Shown here: piece after piece, positions 8,441 through 18,786 of the stretch | How positions within the stretch are numbered: the first letter of the stretch is position 1 | Layout: each line of letters begins with the position of its first letter | Assembly (NCBI GenBank): GCA_034521465.1 | Contig: JAXHMN010000016.1 | Span: 806,001-870,000, forward strand | DNA length: 64,000 nt | Reading direction: 5' to 3' | Source of the DNA: SURF-28 sp034521465 | Lineage (GTDB): Bacteria > Bacteroidota > Ignavibacteria > Ignavibacteriales > Melioribacteraceae | Made by a program: the position numbers and the translations under genes | Notes under the pieces: generated by a model | Told to the model about the DNA's origin: nothing | Database searches by the model: none | The model's input: only the letters and a program-made list of their open reading frames with translations

Positions 8441-9116
8441 ATGTTAGTCAAATTTAGACTCAGCATAATTCTTGTAGCATTAGCTGCATTTGTATTTGCA
8501 TCATGCACATCTACTACACAATCACATCGTTATAACAAACCGGAAACTTCAGAGGAAGATACTTCAGCTTTCTCAGTGAGATTTACTTCAAAAGATAAAA
8601 GCAAAGAATCCACAGATACATTTGCCAACGTTGGCGATTCACTAGCGGGATTTGATGAAATACCCGTCGAAGATTATCCTGTAAACACCAATGAAATTAT
8701 TGACAGATATTCAAAACATGAAAATCTTTCCGCTGCATTAACTACAAGAGAGAAAATATTATTTGAAATAATCACTCTCCTCAGACACACCATATTTATA
8801 CGGAGGTGTGTCCGAAAACGGAATAGATTGTTCGGCTTTTACCCAGCAAGTTTTTAGCAACTCTGTCGGAGTTGATTTACCCAGAACCGCTCGTGAACAA
8901 TTCAATATCGGAGAAAGTGTGGGAAGAAAAAATGATCTGAAATTCGGTGATTTACTTTTCTTTAACACTACAACCCGTTCATATCCGGGACACGTCGGAA
9001 TTTACATTGGCGAAGATCTATTTGCCCATGCAAGCAGATCGCTTGGTGTCACAGTCTCATCTCTCAAAAGCACTTATTATGATAATCGCTTTATCGGCGC
9101 CCGCAGAATTAACTGA
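8441..9116 (+). CDS. NlpC/P60 cell-wall peptidase lipoprotein (frameshifted)
   Basis: A signal peptide with a lipobox ending FASC (C22) predicts a lipoprotein. After a ~90-residue low-complexity spacer comes an NlpC/P60 domain: TPYLYGG, GIDCSAF with the catalytic cysteine, FGDLLFF, and GHVGIYIG with the catalytic histidine. NlpC/P60 enzymes cleave D-Glu-diaminopimelate bonds in peptidoglycan stem peptides. The frame changes between about 8766 and 8775; removing one base joins the halves into about 224 residues. The split falls at the start of the catalytic domain and both halves are fully conserved, so a sequencing error is more likely than a real break. It follows rpoD by three bases. Confidence 0.87.
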
Positions 9117-9191
9117 TCAAATTAAACTCCAAATTGAAATTCAATCACCTTTACGTTAATTTTAATCGTTAAAAAAAGATTGGAGTATCCT

Positions 9192-10583
9192 ATGGAATAT
9201 CGAATTGAAACAGACACAATGGGTGAAATTAAAGTACCCTCGAACAAGTATTATGGTGCACAAACCGCGAGATCATTAATGAATTTTAAGATTGGTACCG
9301 AAACATTTCCTCGCGAAATTATCAGAGCGCTTGGGATCCTAAAAAAAGCTGCTGCCTTGGCAAATGAGGACTTAGGACTGTTGCCAAAAGAAAAATCAGA
9401 ATTAATTGTTAAAGCTGCCGATGAAGTTATCGAAGGTAAACTTGACGACCATTTCCCGTTAGTTGTATGGCAGACCGGAAGTGGAACTCAAACCAATATG
9501 AACACGAATGAAGTCATCGCTAATCGTGCAATTGAAATTTCCGGCGGAGAATTAGGAAGTAAAAAACCGATTCACCCAAATGATGATGTTAATAAAGCAC
9601 AATCATCAAACGATACGTTTCCTACTGCTATGCACATTGCCGCAGTGGAGCAAATTTCTCGTCTCTTGGTCCCGGCAGTTACAAAACTACGTGATGCATT
9701 AGCTGAAAAATCAAAGGAATTTAATGATGTTATTAAAATTGGTCGAACACATTTAATGGATGCAGTACCGTTAACACTCGGACAAGAATTCTCCGGTTAC
9801 GTACAGCAGTTGACTTATGGTTTGGATCGAATTGAAGGTTGTTTACCAAGATTGAAAGAATTAGCTCTCGGTGGAACTGCTGTCGGAACAGGTCTCAACA
9901 CTCACGAAAAATTTGCTAATTTAGCTGCCGAGAAAATTACTGATATTAGCGGAATAGAATTTAAAACAGCTCCGAATAAGTTTGAAGCGCTTGCCGCTCA
10001 CGATGCAGTCGTTGAAGCAAGCGGAGTAATGAAAACTTTAGCTGCATCTTTAATGAAAATCGCAAATGATATTCGATGGCTTGGTTCGGGTCCACGCTGC
10101 GGTATCGGAGAAATTCAACTTCCGGCAAACGAACCCGGCAGTTCAATTATGCCCGGTAAAGTTAATCCTACACAACCGGAAGCAATGACGATGGTTTGTG
10201 CTCAAGTTATGGGTAATGATGTAGCTGTGAACTTTGGAGGCGCAAGCGGTAATTTTGAACTGAACGTTTTCAAACCGGTTATGATTTATAATCTACTTCA
10301 ATCAATAAGATTGCTTGGCGATGCTTGCAACAGCTTTACTGATAACTGTGTTGTGGGAATTGAGGCAAATGATGAAAATATCGCAAATCATCTTAAAAAT
10401 TCTCTAATGCTTGTTACAGCTTTGAATCCGCATATTGGATATGATAATGCAGCCAAAGTAGCAAAGAAAGCATTTACGGATAATAGTACTTTGAAAGAAG
10501 CCGCGGCAGAACTTGGCTTGTTAAGTGCAGATGAATTTGACGAAAAGGTTCGTCCTGAAAAAATGATTGGTCCGAATAAATGA
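9192..10583 (+). CDS. fumC: Class II fumarate hydratase
   Basis: FumC interconverts fumarate and L-malate in the TCA cycle and needs no iron-sulfur cluster. 463 residues from the ATG at 9192, preceded by TTGGAG at 9180-9185; the TTG at 9180 overlaps that ribosome-binding site and is not the start. Signatures: WQTGSGTQTNMNTNEVI near residues 90-106, HPNDDVNKAQSSNDTFPTAMH near residues 124-144, the GRTHLMDA loop, and the superfamily signature GSSIMPGKVNP near residues 312-322. The frame is intact. It is close to the double-CDGSH gene and tkt. Confidence 0.97.
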   Translation: MEYRIETDTMGEIKVPSNKYYGAQTARSLMNFKIGTETFPREIIRALGILKKAAALANEDLGLLPKEKSELIVKAADEVIEGKLDDHFPLVVWQTGSGTQTNMNTNEVIANRAIEISGGELGSKKPIHPNDDVNKAQSSNDTFPTAMHIAAVEQISRLLVPAVTKLRDALAEKSKEFNDVIKIGRTHLMDAVPLTLGQEFSGYVQQLTYGLDRIEGCLPRLKELALGGTAVGTGLNTHEKFANLAAEKITDISGIEFKTAPNKFEALAAHDAVVEASGVMKTLAASLMKIANDIRWLGSGPRCGIGEIQLPANEPGSSIMPGKVNPTQPEAMTMVCAQVMGNDVAVNFGGASGNFELNVFKPVMIYNLLQSIRLLGDACNSFTDNCVVGIEANDENIANHLKNSLMLVTALNPHIGYDNAAKVAKKAFTDNSTLKEAAAELGLLSADEFDEKVRPEKMIGPNK

Positions 10584-10601
10584 TATAAATTGGAGAATGT
10601 T

Positions 10602-10838
10602 ATGGAAGAACCAAAATTACCTCAAAAAAGTCCTTATGTAATGAAAGTAGCACCCGGTAAATATGCTTGGTGTGCATGCGGAAGATCTTCAAATCAACCA
10701 TATTGCGATGGTTCGCATAAAGGAACCGGCTTTTCTCCGGTGATTGAAGAGATTGCGGACGAGAAACAAGTTGCGTGGTGCGGTTGCAAAAGGAGCGGAA
10801 ACAAACCTTTCTGCGACGGTACTCATTCAAAAATTTAA
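10602..10838 (+). CDS. Small iron-sulfur protein with two CDGSH motifs
   Basis: 78 residues from the ATG at 10602 (GGAG seven bases upstream). Two consecutive CDGSH-type motifs of the form C-x-C-x2-S-x3-P-x-C-D-G-(S/T)-H are visible: CACGRSSNQPYCDGSH and CGCKRSGNKPFCDGTH. Each is expected to bind a redox-active [2Fe-2S] cluster through three cysteines and one histidine. The double arrangement matches the CISD3/MiNT-like class rather than the single-motif mitoNEET class. The cellular role of bacterial members is not established; electron transfer or cluster transfer is likely. A terminator follows directly. Confidence 0.9.
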   Translation: MEEPKLPQKSPYVMKVAPGKYAWCACGRSSNQPYCDGSHKGTGFSPVIEEIADEKQVAWCGCKRSGNKPFCDGTHSKI

Positions 10839-10845
10839 TGATCAG

Positions 10846-10872
10846 GCCGGTCGTTTGACCGGCTTTTTTTTA
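10846..10872 (+). terminator. Intrinsic terminator after the CDGSH gene
   Basis: A perfect seven-base-pair stem GCCGGTC / GACCGGC with a GTTT loop is followed by nine T residues. Confidence 0.92.
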
Positions 10873-10885
10873 ATAAGTCAATATA

Positions 10886-11221
10886 ATGGAAGAAACTATA
10901 CTAAATATTTATTTAATTATTGATGATGAACTTGTTACGGGTTTTAAGGCAAAAGCATATAAGCAAATCGGAAGCGATGATGAAAAAATTGTTTTCCTAA
11001 AGAAAAACGCCAAGAGTGATTTTGAAACTGCTTACTATTTTGATTCCCCAATTGATAAACGGGGGAAACATATGCCTTATAACCGTTTTGCAAAATTAGA
11101 AAAGCAAGGTATGCATTATCAATTGTTCGAAGAAATATTTCAGAAATTTGATATACCCGATAATCCTCTTGTTTGTGTAACACCAATCGTTGACGGAGAG
11201 TTTGTCGGAGAAGAATTCTAA
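10886..11221 (+). CDS. Uncharacterised 111-residue protein
   Basis: I do not recognise a family. The protein is acidic to neutral, has no signal peptide or membrane segment, and reads as a compact alpha/beta protein. It is intact and lies between a terminator and the transketolase gene, ending four bases before the first ATG of tkt, so it is probably co-transcribed with tkt. The motif KRGKHMPYNRF and the C-terminal VCVTPIVDGEFVGEEF could serve as search handles. The start ATG has no strong ribosome-binding site and sits only 14 bases after the terminator T-run, so the N-terminus is not certain. Confidence 0.65.
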   Translation: MEETILNIYLIIDDELVTGFKAKAYKQIGSDDEKIVFLKKNAKSDFETAYYFDSPIDKRGKHMPYNRFAKLEKQGMHYQLFEEIFQKFDIPDNPLVCVTPIVDGEFVGEEF

Positions 11222-11236
11222 ACTATGGAGAATACT

Positions 11237-13242
11237 ATGGCAGAAAAAAATATTCAAAACTTGTCGATTAACACAATTCGATTATTAGCCGCTGAAGGCG
11301 TGCAAAAAGCAAATTCAGGTCATCCCGGTATGCCCATGGGATGTGCACCGATTGCTTATCTTCTTTACAAAGAGGTGATGAATCATAATCCAAATAATTC
11401 TAAATGGTACAACCGTGATAGATTTGTACTTTCAGCCGGCCATGGCAGTATGCTGCTTTATAGTATTCTTCATCTTTTCGGTTATAAAGTTACTGTAGAT
11501 GACTTAAAGAATTTCAGACAATATAAAAGTATTACACCCGGGCATCCCGAGTTTGGTTTGACAGACGGGTAGAAACCACAACCGGTCCATTAGGACAAGG
11601 ATTTTCAAATGCTTGCGGAATGGCTCTTGCAAATAAATTCATGTCAGCCAAATTCAACAAAGCGGATTTTAAGTTGATTGACAATTGGACTTACGCAATT
11701 GCAAGCGACGGCGATTTGATGGAAGGTGTTTCGCAAGAAGCGGCTTCAATTGCCGGGCACAATCAACTTGGCAAACTGATAGTTTTTTATGATGATAATA
11801 GTATAACAATTGACGGAAGTACCGATCTTTCATTTTCCGATGATGTTAAAAAAAGATTTGAATCATACGGTTGGAATGTTTTTGTTGTCGATGATGTGAA
11901 TGATCTTGAGAAGTTACGTGGTGCAGTAAAGAAAGCAAAAAGTGATGAAGCGAAACCGAATTTAATTATCACAAAAACTCACATTGGTTTTGGAAGTCCA
12001 AACAAGCAAGATACATCCGGTGTGCATGGCGCTCCACTTGGCGATGAAGAAATTAGAGCTACCAAAGAAAACTTGGGCTGGGAATATGAAGAATCTTTCT
12101 TTGTACCGGATGAAGTAAAAGAACATTTCAAAAATATTGTTGAAGAAGGTGCTAAAAAAGAAGAAGAATGGAATAAACTTTTTGAATCCTACAATCAAAA
12201 ATATCCCGAAGAAGGCAAATTGTTTGAAGAATTGATCCAAGGTAATTTTGGAAGCGAATGGGAAAAACAAATTCCGAGTTTCGATAATTACGGTGATGCA
12301 ATTGCTACAAGAAAAATTTCCGAACAAGTAATCAACTCAATAGCCGGTTTACTTCCGACGATGCTCGGCGGTTCAGCGGATTTAGCCGCATCAAACAACA
12401 CAACTATTAAGGATGGCGGAAACTTCTCGGCTGATAATCCAACCGGAAGAAATATCTTCTATGGAATTAGAGAACACGGCATGGGCGGAATTATGAACGG
12501 CATGTCGCTATACGGCGGTATAATTCCATTCGGCGGAACGTTCTTAATTTTCTCGGATTACATGAGAGGATCGATTCGTTTAGCGGCGCTTTCTCATTTT
12601 AAAGTGATTTATATTTTTACACATGACAGTGTCGGCTTAGGTGAAGACGGACCGACACATCAACCGGTTGAACAACTTGCCGCGTTAAGAGCAATCCCTA
12701 ACTTGGTTGTTATTCGTCCGTCCGATGCAAACGAAACAGCCGAAGCATGGCGTGCTGCGGTTAAAGAAAAAGATAATCCGGTTGCAATACTTCTTACTCG
12801 TCAATCAATTCCGGTTATTAACCGAACAAAATATGAATCGGCACAGAATGTTTCCAAAGGCGCTTATGTAATTAAAGATACCGATGATAATCCGGAACTA
12901 ATTTTAATATCCACCGGCTCTGAAGTTAGTGTTACACTTGAAGCAGCAGAGAAATTGGAAGTTGAAGGATTTAAAACTCGAGTGGTGAGTATGCCTTCAT
13001 GGGAATTGTTTGAAAGACAAAGTGATGATTATAAAAAATCTGTTCTCCCGCCTTCGGTTAAAAAACGAATTTCAGTTGAAGCCGGAATCAAACAAGGATG
13101 GGAAAAATATATCGGTGATGAAGGTGTGGCTATTTCAATTGAAACGTTCGGTCTCTCTGCACCATATAAAAAGGTCTTTGAACACTTTGGTATAACAGCG
13201 GAGAATATTGTTGAAGAAGCTAAATCTCTTTTAGGCAAGTAA
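11237..13242 (+). CDS. tkt: Transketolase (frameshifted)
   Basis: Transketolase transfers two-carbon ketol units between sugar phosphates with thiamine diphosphate, in the non-oxidative pentose phosphate pathway. The N-terminal domain shows GHPGMPMG, SAGHGSMLLYS and the ThDP motif region GDGDLMEG (as SDGDLMEG). The central pyrimidine domain shows IREHGMGGIMNGM, and the C-terminal domain is complete. The frame stops in FGLTDG at 11570. Adding one G to the GGG run at 11567-11569 gives TDGVETTTGPLGQGFSNACG, the conserved continuation, for about 668 residues. The start at 11237 has GGAG six bases upstream; an earlier in-frame ATG at 11225 overlaps that site. Confidence 0.94.
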
Positions 13243-13245
13243 TAA

Positions 13246-13860
13246 TTAGATAATATATTTAATCAGCACAAATCCGCCGATCAGCAAGATTGTAAACACA
13301 ACGGCAAGTAAATTAAAATATTTATCGATGAAATCTCTAATTTGGGGACCGAAGCGGTAAATCAAATAAGCAACTAAAAAGAATCTTGCTGAGCGGCTTA
13401 TCAAAGAAGCAATAACAAACATCACTAAATTAATTTCAAACGCTCCCGCACTTACAGTAAAAACTTTGTAGGGGATTGGTGTAAATCCCGCTGTAAAAAT
13501 TATCCAAAAATTCCATTCGTCGTAAAGTGATTTTACATTAAAGAAAAGTTGTTCGGTAAAACCGGGAATATTATTGAAGAAAAACATTGCAAGAGGAGAG
13601 AAGCTGTCGTTAATACCCCACCAAGCATAATGTCCGATTGCATAACCCAATACCGCTCCCATTACTGAAGCGATTGAAGCATTTAAAGCGAATCTAAATG
13701 ATTTTTTTTGAGCGCCCAGCGCCAGTGCAATTAAAAGCGCATCCGGAGGGATAGGGAAGAACGATGCCTCGGCAAACGCTAAAATAAACAGCGCAGTCGG
13801 TCCGTATGGAGTGTCGGCCCAGTGCAGTACCCAATCATATATTTTTCGTATAAACTTCAT
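13246..13860 (-). CDS. YqaA-like membrane protein of the VTT/DedA superfamily
   Basis: 204 residues from the ATG at 13860 (an earlier in-frame start at 13884 adds eight residues). Several hydrophobic segments are visible, with the motif FAEASFFPIPPDALLIALALG near the N-terminus and a glycine-rich FTAGFTPIPYKVFTVSAGAF re-entrant-type segment in the middle. These are the features of the YqaA branch of the VTT (SNARE-associated/DedA) superfamily, whose members are linked to lipid scrambling and membrane homeostasis. The substrate is unknown. It is convergent with tkt, with only three bases between stops. Confidence 0.8.
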   Translation of the reverse strand: MKFIRKIYDWVLHWADTPYGPTALFILAFAEASFFPIPPDALLIALALGAQKKSFRFALNASIASVMGAVLGYAIGHYAWWGINDSFSPLAMFFFNNIPGFTEQLFFNVKSLYDEWNFWIIFTAGFTPIPYKVFTVSAGAFEINLVMFVIASLISRSARFFLVAYLIYRFGPQIRDFIDKYFNLLAVVFTILLIGGFVLIKYII

Positions 13861-14199
13861 TGACCAAATTTTAATAGACCGCAAGTATAATAAAAATCTT
13901 TCTGTTAACGAAGAAAAATCAATTCTAATAAGATGATTGACCTACTATTAATTGGATTTTACATCTGAGGAAGTTATTAGAAGAATCGTTGAACAATCAT
14001 TCAATCGCTGATAATCCATTGCTTGTTCTTAGTGTCCTTAGTGAAATCCTAGTGGCTAAAAAAGAATTAATCACTGGGGACACAAAGCAAGCACCGTGTT
14101 TACAAAGTGATGCAAAATGAGACCTTCTCATCAATTACTTATTTAATTGAATTTTATCACTATGGAGAGTAAATTAGCCCCAAACATTGGAGGAGGAAG
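13861..14199. other. Intergenic region between the YqaA-like gene and the acyl-CoA synthetase
   Basis: No supportable gene in this 339-base stretch. The part from about 14028 to 14085 contains TTAGTGTCCTTAGTG and, later, CACTGGGGACACAAAG, a loose imperfect palindrome that looks like a decayed intergenic repeat. A GGAGGAGGAAG ribosome-binding site for the next gene lies at the end. Confidence 0.5.
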
Positions 14200-16020
14200 A
14201 TGCCTATATTAAAAGATTTCAAAACTATCCCTGAACTATTTTCAAATCACGAAAGAATTTGGCGCCGGTAAAGAAAGACCGGTATTACAACATAAAGTTG
14301 ATGATCAATACGTCGGTACTACATACGACGAACTCTTTAATGTAACAGAAAACTTTGCTTCCGGTTTAGCTTCTTTGGGAGTTAGACGCGGTGATAAAGT
14401 TGCAATAATTGCAGAGAACCGCCCAGAGTGGGTTTACTCCGATATGGGAATTTTGGGGCTCGGTGCAATCGACGTACCGTTATATCCAATCTCTACCGCT
14501 GACACTGTTGAGTACATTTTGAATAATTCAGAATCCGTTGGGCTAATTGTCTCCAACAAATTTCATCTCAATAAAATTCTTAAAGTAAGAGATAAGTGTA
14601 AAACTTTGAAGTTTATCGTCGTTATGAATAGTGATGATGCGACTAGCGATCCGGGTGTTTATTCATTTAATGACATCGTTAAAAAGGGTGAAGAATTTAA
14701 GGGCGAGAACCCGAACTATTTTGAAGAGAATGCAATGATCTGTAATGAAAATGATCTCTGCACAATCATTTATACTTCCGGAACGACTGGCGAACCAAAA
14801 GGTGTAATGCTAACTCACAAAAACATTGCCTCAAACGTAAAATCTGCTCATGAAATTTTTGATATTGGCGAAACCGATGTTTTCCTTTCGTTCTTACCAC
14901 TCTGTCATATATTTGAACGTATGGCGGGCTATTATACTGCTTTCTCTTGCGGCGGACAAATTGCATATGCCGAAAGTATCGAGAAGATCGCTCAAAATAT
15001 GGTCGAAATTAAACCGACAATAATGACGGCAGTTCCTCGTCTGTTTGAAAGGATTTACAGCAGAATAAAACGAAACGTAGAATCTCAACCCGAAAAGAAA
15101 CAAAAAATATTCAACTGGGCGCTGGAGATCGGAAGAAATTATATGGATGCAAAAAAATCCAGCGACGGTGTTCCGATCGGTTTGTCTGTGAAAAGAGCAT
15201 TGGCCGATAAGTTAGTTTACAAAAAACTGCGTGAAAGAACCGGTGGAAATATGCGATTTTTTATATCCGGCGGTGCAGCACTTTCGCGAGACTTGGGACA
15301 ATTTTTTGAGTCGGTCGGGATTTTAATTATCGAGGGATACGGCTTAACAGAATCCTCACCCGTAATTTCTGCAAACCGGGTTAATGATTATAAATTTGGC
15401 ACTGTCGGAAAACCAATGCCGGGGTAGAAGTGAAAATTGCTCAAGATGGTGAAATTTTAGCTCACGGTCCGAATATAATGCAAGGTTATTATAAAAATAA
15501 AAAAGAAACCGAAGAAACTTTAAAAGACGGCTGGCTGCACACCGGTGATATCGGTGTTTTTGATGCAGAAGGTTTTCTGATAATAACAGATAGAAAAAAA
15601 CACCTGTTCAAAACTACCGGTGGTAAATATATAGCGCCAACGCCGATTGAGAATATGTTCCTCGCAAGTAAGTATATCGATCAGTTTGTTTTGATCGGTG
15701 ACAGAAGAATGTTCCTCAGTGCTTTGATTGTACCCGATTTTGAAGCGCTTAAAGAATTTGCCGACGCAAATAGAATTCAATACAAATCCGAACAAGAACT
15801 AATTGAGAAAAAACAGATTAATGAATTATTGGAAAAAGAACTCGGCGAATTTCAAAAGAAACTTGCAAACTATGAAAGAGTCAGAAAATTTAAAGTGTTG
15901 GATAAACCTTTCTCAATTGAAGGTGGAGAAATGACTCCTTCATTAAAGATCAAACGAAAAGTTATAGAGGAACGATACGGCGATTTAATTGATGGTATGT
16001 ACCAAGGAATGGAGAGATAA
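14200..16020 (+). CDS. Long-chain fatty acid--CoA ligase, AMP-forming (two frameshifts)
   Basis: Acyl-CoA synthetases activate fatty acids through an acyl-adenylate. The start ATG at 14200 has a GGAGGAGGAAG site. One extra A near 14244-14246 breaks FS|ITKEFGAGKERPVL, and one missing G in the run 15421-15424 breaks KPMPG|VEVKIAQDG. Correcting both gives 606 residues, normal for the FadD15-like group. Visible motifs are the P-loop YTSGTTGEPKGVMLTH (A3), EGYGLTESSP (A5) and the A7/A8 region LHTGDIGVFDAEGFLIITDRKK. It ends at a terminator and appears to be transcribed alone. Confidence 0.92.
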
Positions 16021-16064
16021 CCCTTAATCCTTTGGTATTGGCCGAGATATTTTTTACTTTTGAA

Positions 16065-16094
16065 ATGCCGTTCAAATTACTGAACGGCATTTTT
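16065..16094 (+). terminator. Intrinsic terminator after the acyl-CoA ligase
   Basis: A perfect ten-base-pair stem ATGCCGTTCA / TGAACGGCAT with a six-base loop, followed by TTTTT. Confidence 0.92.
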
Positions 16095-16119
16095 ATTATT
16101 AAAAAATAAAGGAATTAGA

Positions 16120-16548
16120 ATGAGTGAAGTAAAAAAAGGTGATAAGGTACAAGTTCATTATACGGGTAAATTAGGCGACGGTTCGGAGTTTGATTCTTCT
16201 AAAGGCCGTGAGCCATTAGAGTTTGAAGTCGGTTCTCAACAAGTAATCAAAGGTTTTGAGGAAGCTGTTGTTGGTCTCAAAGAAGGTGATACGAAAACTG
16301 TTGATATAACATCTAATGAAGCTTATGGACCAAGAATGGATGAAATGGTACTCAAAGTAGAAAAATCTAAATTACCTGAAGATTTTACTCCGCAAATGGG
16401 TCAACAATTACAACTTCCACAAGAGAATGGTCAAAATGTTATTGTTACAGTCACGGAAATAACAGACGATCATATTGAGTTGGATGCTAACCATCCATTA
16501 GCCGGTAAAGATCTTACTTTTGATATAGAACTTGTGAAAATTGTATAG
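16120..16548 (+). CDS. FKBP-type peptidyl-prolyl isomerase, SlyD-like
   Basis: 142 residues, cytoplasmic (no signal peptide). The FKBP core is visible as VQVHYTGKLGDGSEFDSS and PLEFEVGSQQVIKGFEEAVVGL. An inserted flap domain of about 55 residues follows (the IF domain, starting after EAYGPR), then ANHPLAGKDLTFDIELV closes the FKBP domain. This layout is that of SlyD/FkpA-type IF-containing isomerases, which catalyse proline isomerisation and act as chaperones. The histidine-rich metal-binding tail of E. coli SlyD is absent. Terminators flank it on both sides, so it is a single-gene unit. Confidence 0.93.
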   Translation: MSEVKKGDKVQVHYTGKLGDGSEFDSSKGREPLEFEVGSQQVIKGFEEAVVGLKEGDTKTVDITSNEAYGPRMDEMVLKVEKSKLPEDFTPQMGQQLQLPQENGQNVIVTVTEITDDHIELDANHPLAGKDLTFDIELVKIV

Positions 16549-16587
16549 TATTCTAACTTAGTCATTTATAAAATCTTTATAGATTTG

Positions 16588-16612
16588 CTGCCCGATATTT
16601 TCGGGCAGTTTA
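16588..16612 (+). terminator. Intrinsic terminator after the FKBP gene
   Basis: An eight-base-pair stem CTGCCCGA / TCGGGCAG with a five-base loop. The T-run is short (TTTAATTTT), so efficiency may be moderate. Confidence 0.8.
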
Positions 16613-16705
16613 ATTTTAAATGAGTTGTTTAGTTTTTAGTTCTTTAATCGATAATTAGGCAACTACAATTGCTCTCCTGCCAAATTCAATTTCTTAAAAA
16701 ATTAG

Positions 16706-16713
16706 TATATTTG
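16706..16713 (+). promoter_or_regulatory. Bacteroidota-type -7 element for metG
   Basis: TATATTTG matches the TAnnTTTG consensus and lies 18 bases before the metG GTG. No convincing -33 TTG is present at the right distance. Confidence 0.5.
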
Positions 16714-16730
16714 TTGTTTATTAAAAAACG

Positions 16731-18774
16731 GTGAATGTAGTGCAAAAAGAAAAGATCCTAGTCACTTCTGCGTTACCTTATGCAAATGGTCCAATTCATT
16801 TGGGACATCTGAGCGGTGCGTATCTACCCGCAGATATTTACGTTAGATATCAACGCCTAAAAGGAAATGATGTACTTTATATTTGCGGCTCCGATGAGCA
16901 TGGTGTTCCTATTACTATTACTGCCGATAAAGAAAAAGTAAAACCACAAACGATAATCGATCGTTTTCACAACATCAATAAAGAAGCATTCGATAAATTT
17001 TCAATGTCATTTGATATTTATTCACGCACCTCACTGAAAACCCATCATGAAAATGCACAGAAGTTTTTTAAGAGTTTTTATGAGCAAGGACTGCTAAGTG
17101 AAGAAAAAACGATGCAGTTTTATGACAGAAAAGCTAAAATGTTTTTACCTGACAGATATGTTGAAGGAACTTGTCCAAAATGTGGTTACGAAGAAGCCCG
17201 AAGTGATGAGTGCGAAAAGTGCGGTTCACTTTATGATCCATCGCAATTGAAAAACCCCAAAAGTAAAGTAAGCGGCGAAACACCTGAACTCCGGGAGACA
17301 ACTCATTGGTATTTCCCGCTAGGTAATTTTCAAGATAGAATTGAAAAGTATGTTGATGAAATGAATGATAAATATGGATGGAAAGATAACGTACTTAATT
17401 ATTGTAGAAACTGGTTCAAGGAAGGTTTAGGAAATAGAGCTATCACCCGTGATCTTGATTGGGGAGTGAAAGTTCCTTTAGATGGCGCCGAGGGCAAAGT
17501 AATTTATGTTTGGTTCGAAGCAGTTCTTGGTTACATCTCGGCAACAATTGAACTCTCAAAACAGCGCGGTGATGAAAATCTTTGGAAAAAATATTGGCAG
17601 GATCAGCAAACAAAATATGTTGCTTTCATAGGCAAAGATAACATTGTATTTCACACAATAATTTTCCAAGCAATTTTGATGGCTTGGAATGATGTAAATG
17701 AAGAAAAGTATATTCTTCCGCAAAATGTTCCGGCAAATGAATTTCTAAATTTTGAAGGAAAGAAATTTTCAAAATCACGCGGATGGGGAATTGATGTAAT
17801 TGATTTCTTGAATCTATTCCCAGCAGATCCTCTTCGCTATACACTTGCGGCCAATCTACCCGAAAACAAAGACACCGATTTTTATTGGAAGGAGTTCCAA
17901 GCAAAGAATAATGATGAGTTAGCTGATATACTCGGAAACTTTATAAACAGAACATTCACATTTGTTCATAAACATTTTGAAGGTAAAGTCCCACCGAGTG
18001 GCAGTTTAGCAGAAATAGATGAACAATTGCTAAATCTTATTGAGAAGTATCCTGCAAAGGTTGGGGGCTTACTAAATAATTACAAAATTAAACAAGCCAC
18101 CTTAGAAGTAATGAATCTTGCCAGAGCCGGCAATAAATATTTTAATGATTCCGAACCTTGGAAGAGTTTGAAAACCGATAAAGAAAAATGCGGTACAACT
18201 CTCAATATTTGTTTGCAGACTATATATTCACTTGCAGAATTATTTAACCCCATTATTCCGAATTCATCCGAAAAAATCTTTTCTATGCTAAATGCCGAAC
18301 CAGCTGAATGGGATAATATCGGGACTCACAATTTGGAAGAAGGACATCAGTTAAATAAAGCAGATATTTTGTTCAAAAAAATTGAGGACGAACAAATCGA
18401 AGAGCAGATCAACAAACTTGGTAAAGTTGAAGAAAACGGTGAACAAGATGAAGAGATTACAATTGACGATTTCGCGAAAGTAAAACTGAAGGTTGCTGAA
18501 ATTATTCATGCCGAAAAAATTAAGAAAAGTGATAAGCTGCTGAAAATTCAAGTTAAGATTGGAGACGAAAAACGACAGGTCGTAGCGGGTATTGCAAAAA
18601 ATTATGAACCGGAACAACTTGTTGGTAAAAGAGTTATAATAGTGGCTAATTTAAAAACCTGCCAAGCTTTTTGGCAACGAATCTCAAGGAATGATCTTAG
18701 CTGCGGATTATGAAGACGGTGTAAAAATTATCCAAGTTGATGAGGTTGTGCCAACGGGTGCAAAAATAAAATAA
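16731..18774 (+). CDS. metG: Methionine--tRNA ligase with C-terminal tRNA-binding domain (frameshifted)
   Basis: MetRS charges tRNA-Met. Class I signatures are HLGH (HIGH) near residue 22 and KFSKS (KMSKS) near residue 345. The CPKCGYEEARSDECEKCG zinc knuckle lies near residues 146-163. The C-terminal ~110 residues form an EMAP/Trbp111-like OB-fold (DDFAKVKLKVAEIIHAEKI). The frame breaks at NLK|PAKLFGNESQGMILAADY: one extra A in the A5 run at 18653-18657. Removing it extends the protein to a stop at 18772-18774, about 680 residues. The start is GTG; either 16731 or a second GTG at 16740 is possible. Confidence 0.95.
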
Positions 18775-18786
18775 TTATTTGTGTAA

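Noticed and set aside
9180..9191. TTG at 9180 as the fumC start
   Set aside because: This TTG is part of the TTGGAG ribosome-binding site of the ATG at 9192. The same situation applies to the CDGSH gene (10590) and, with ATG, to tkt (11225).
11567..11572. Programmed ribosomal frameshift in transketolase
   Set aside because: There is no slippery heptamer or downstream structure, and the same kind of G-run loss occurs in two unrelated genes in this window, so a sequencing error is simpler.
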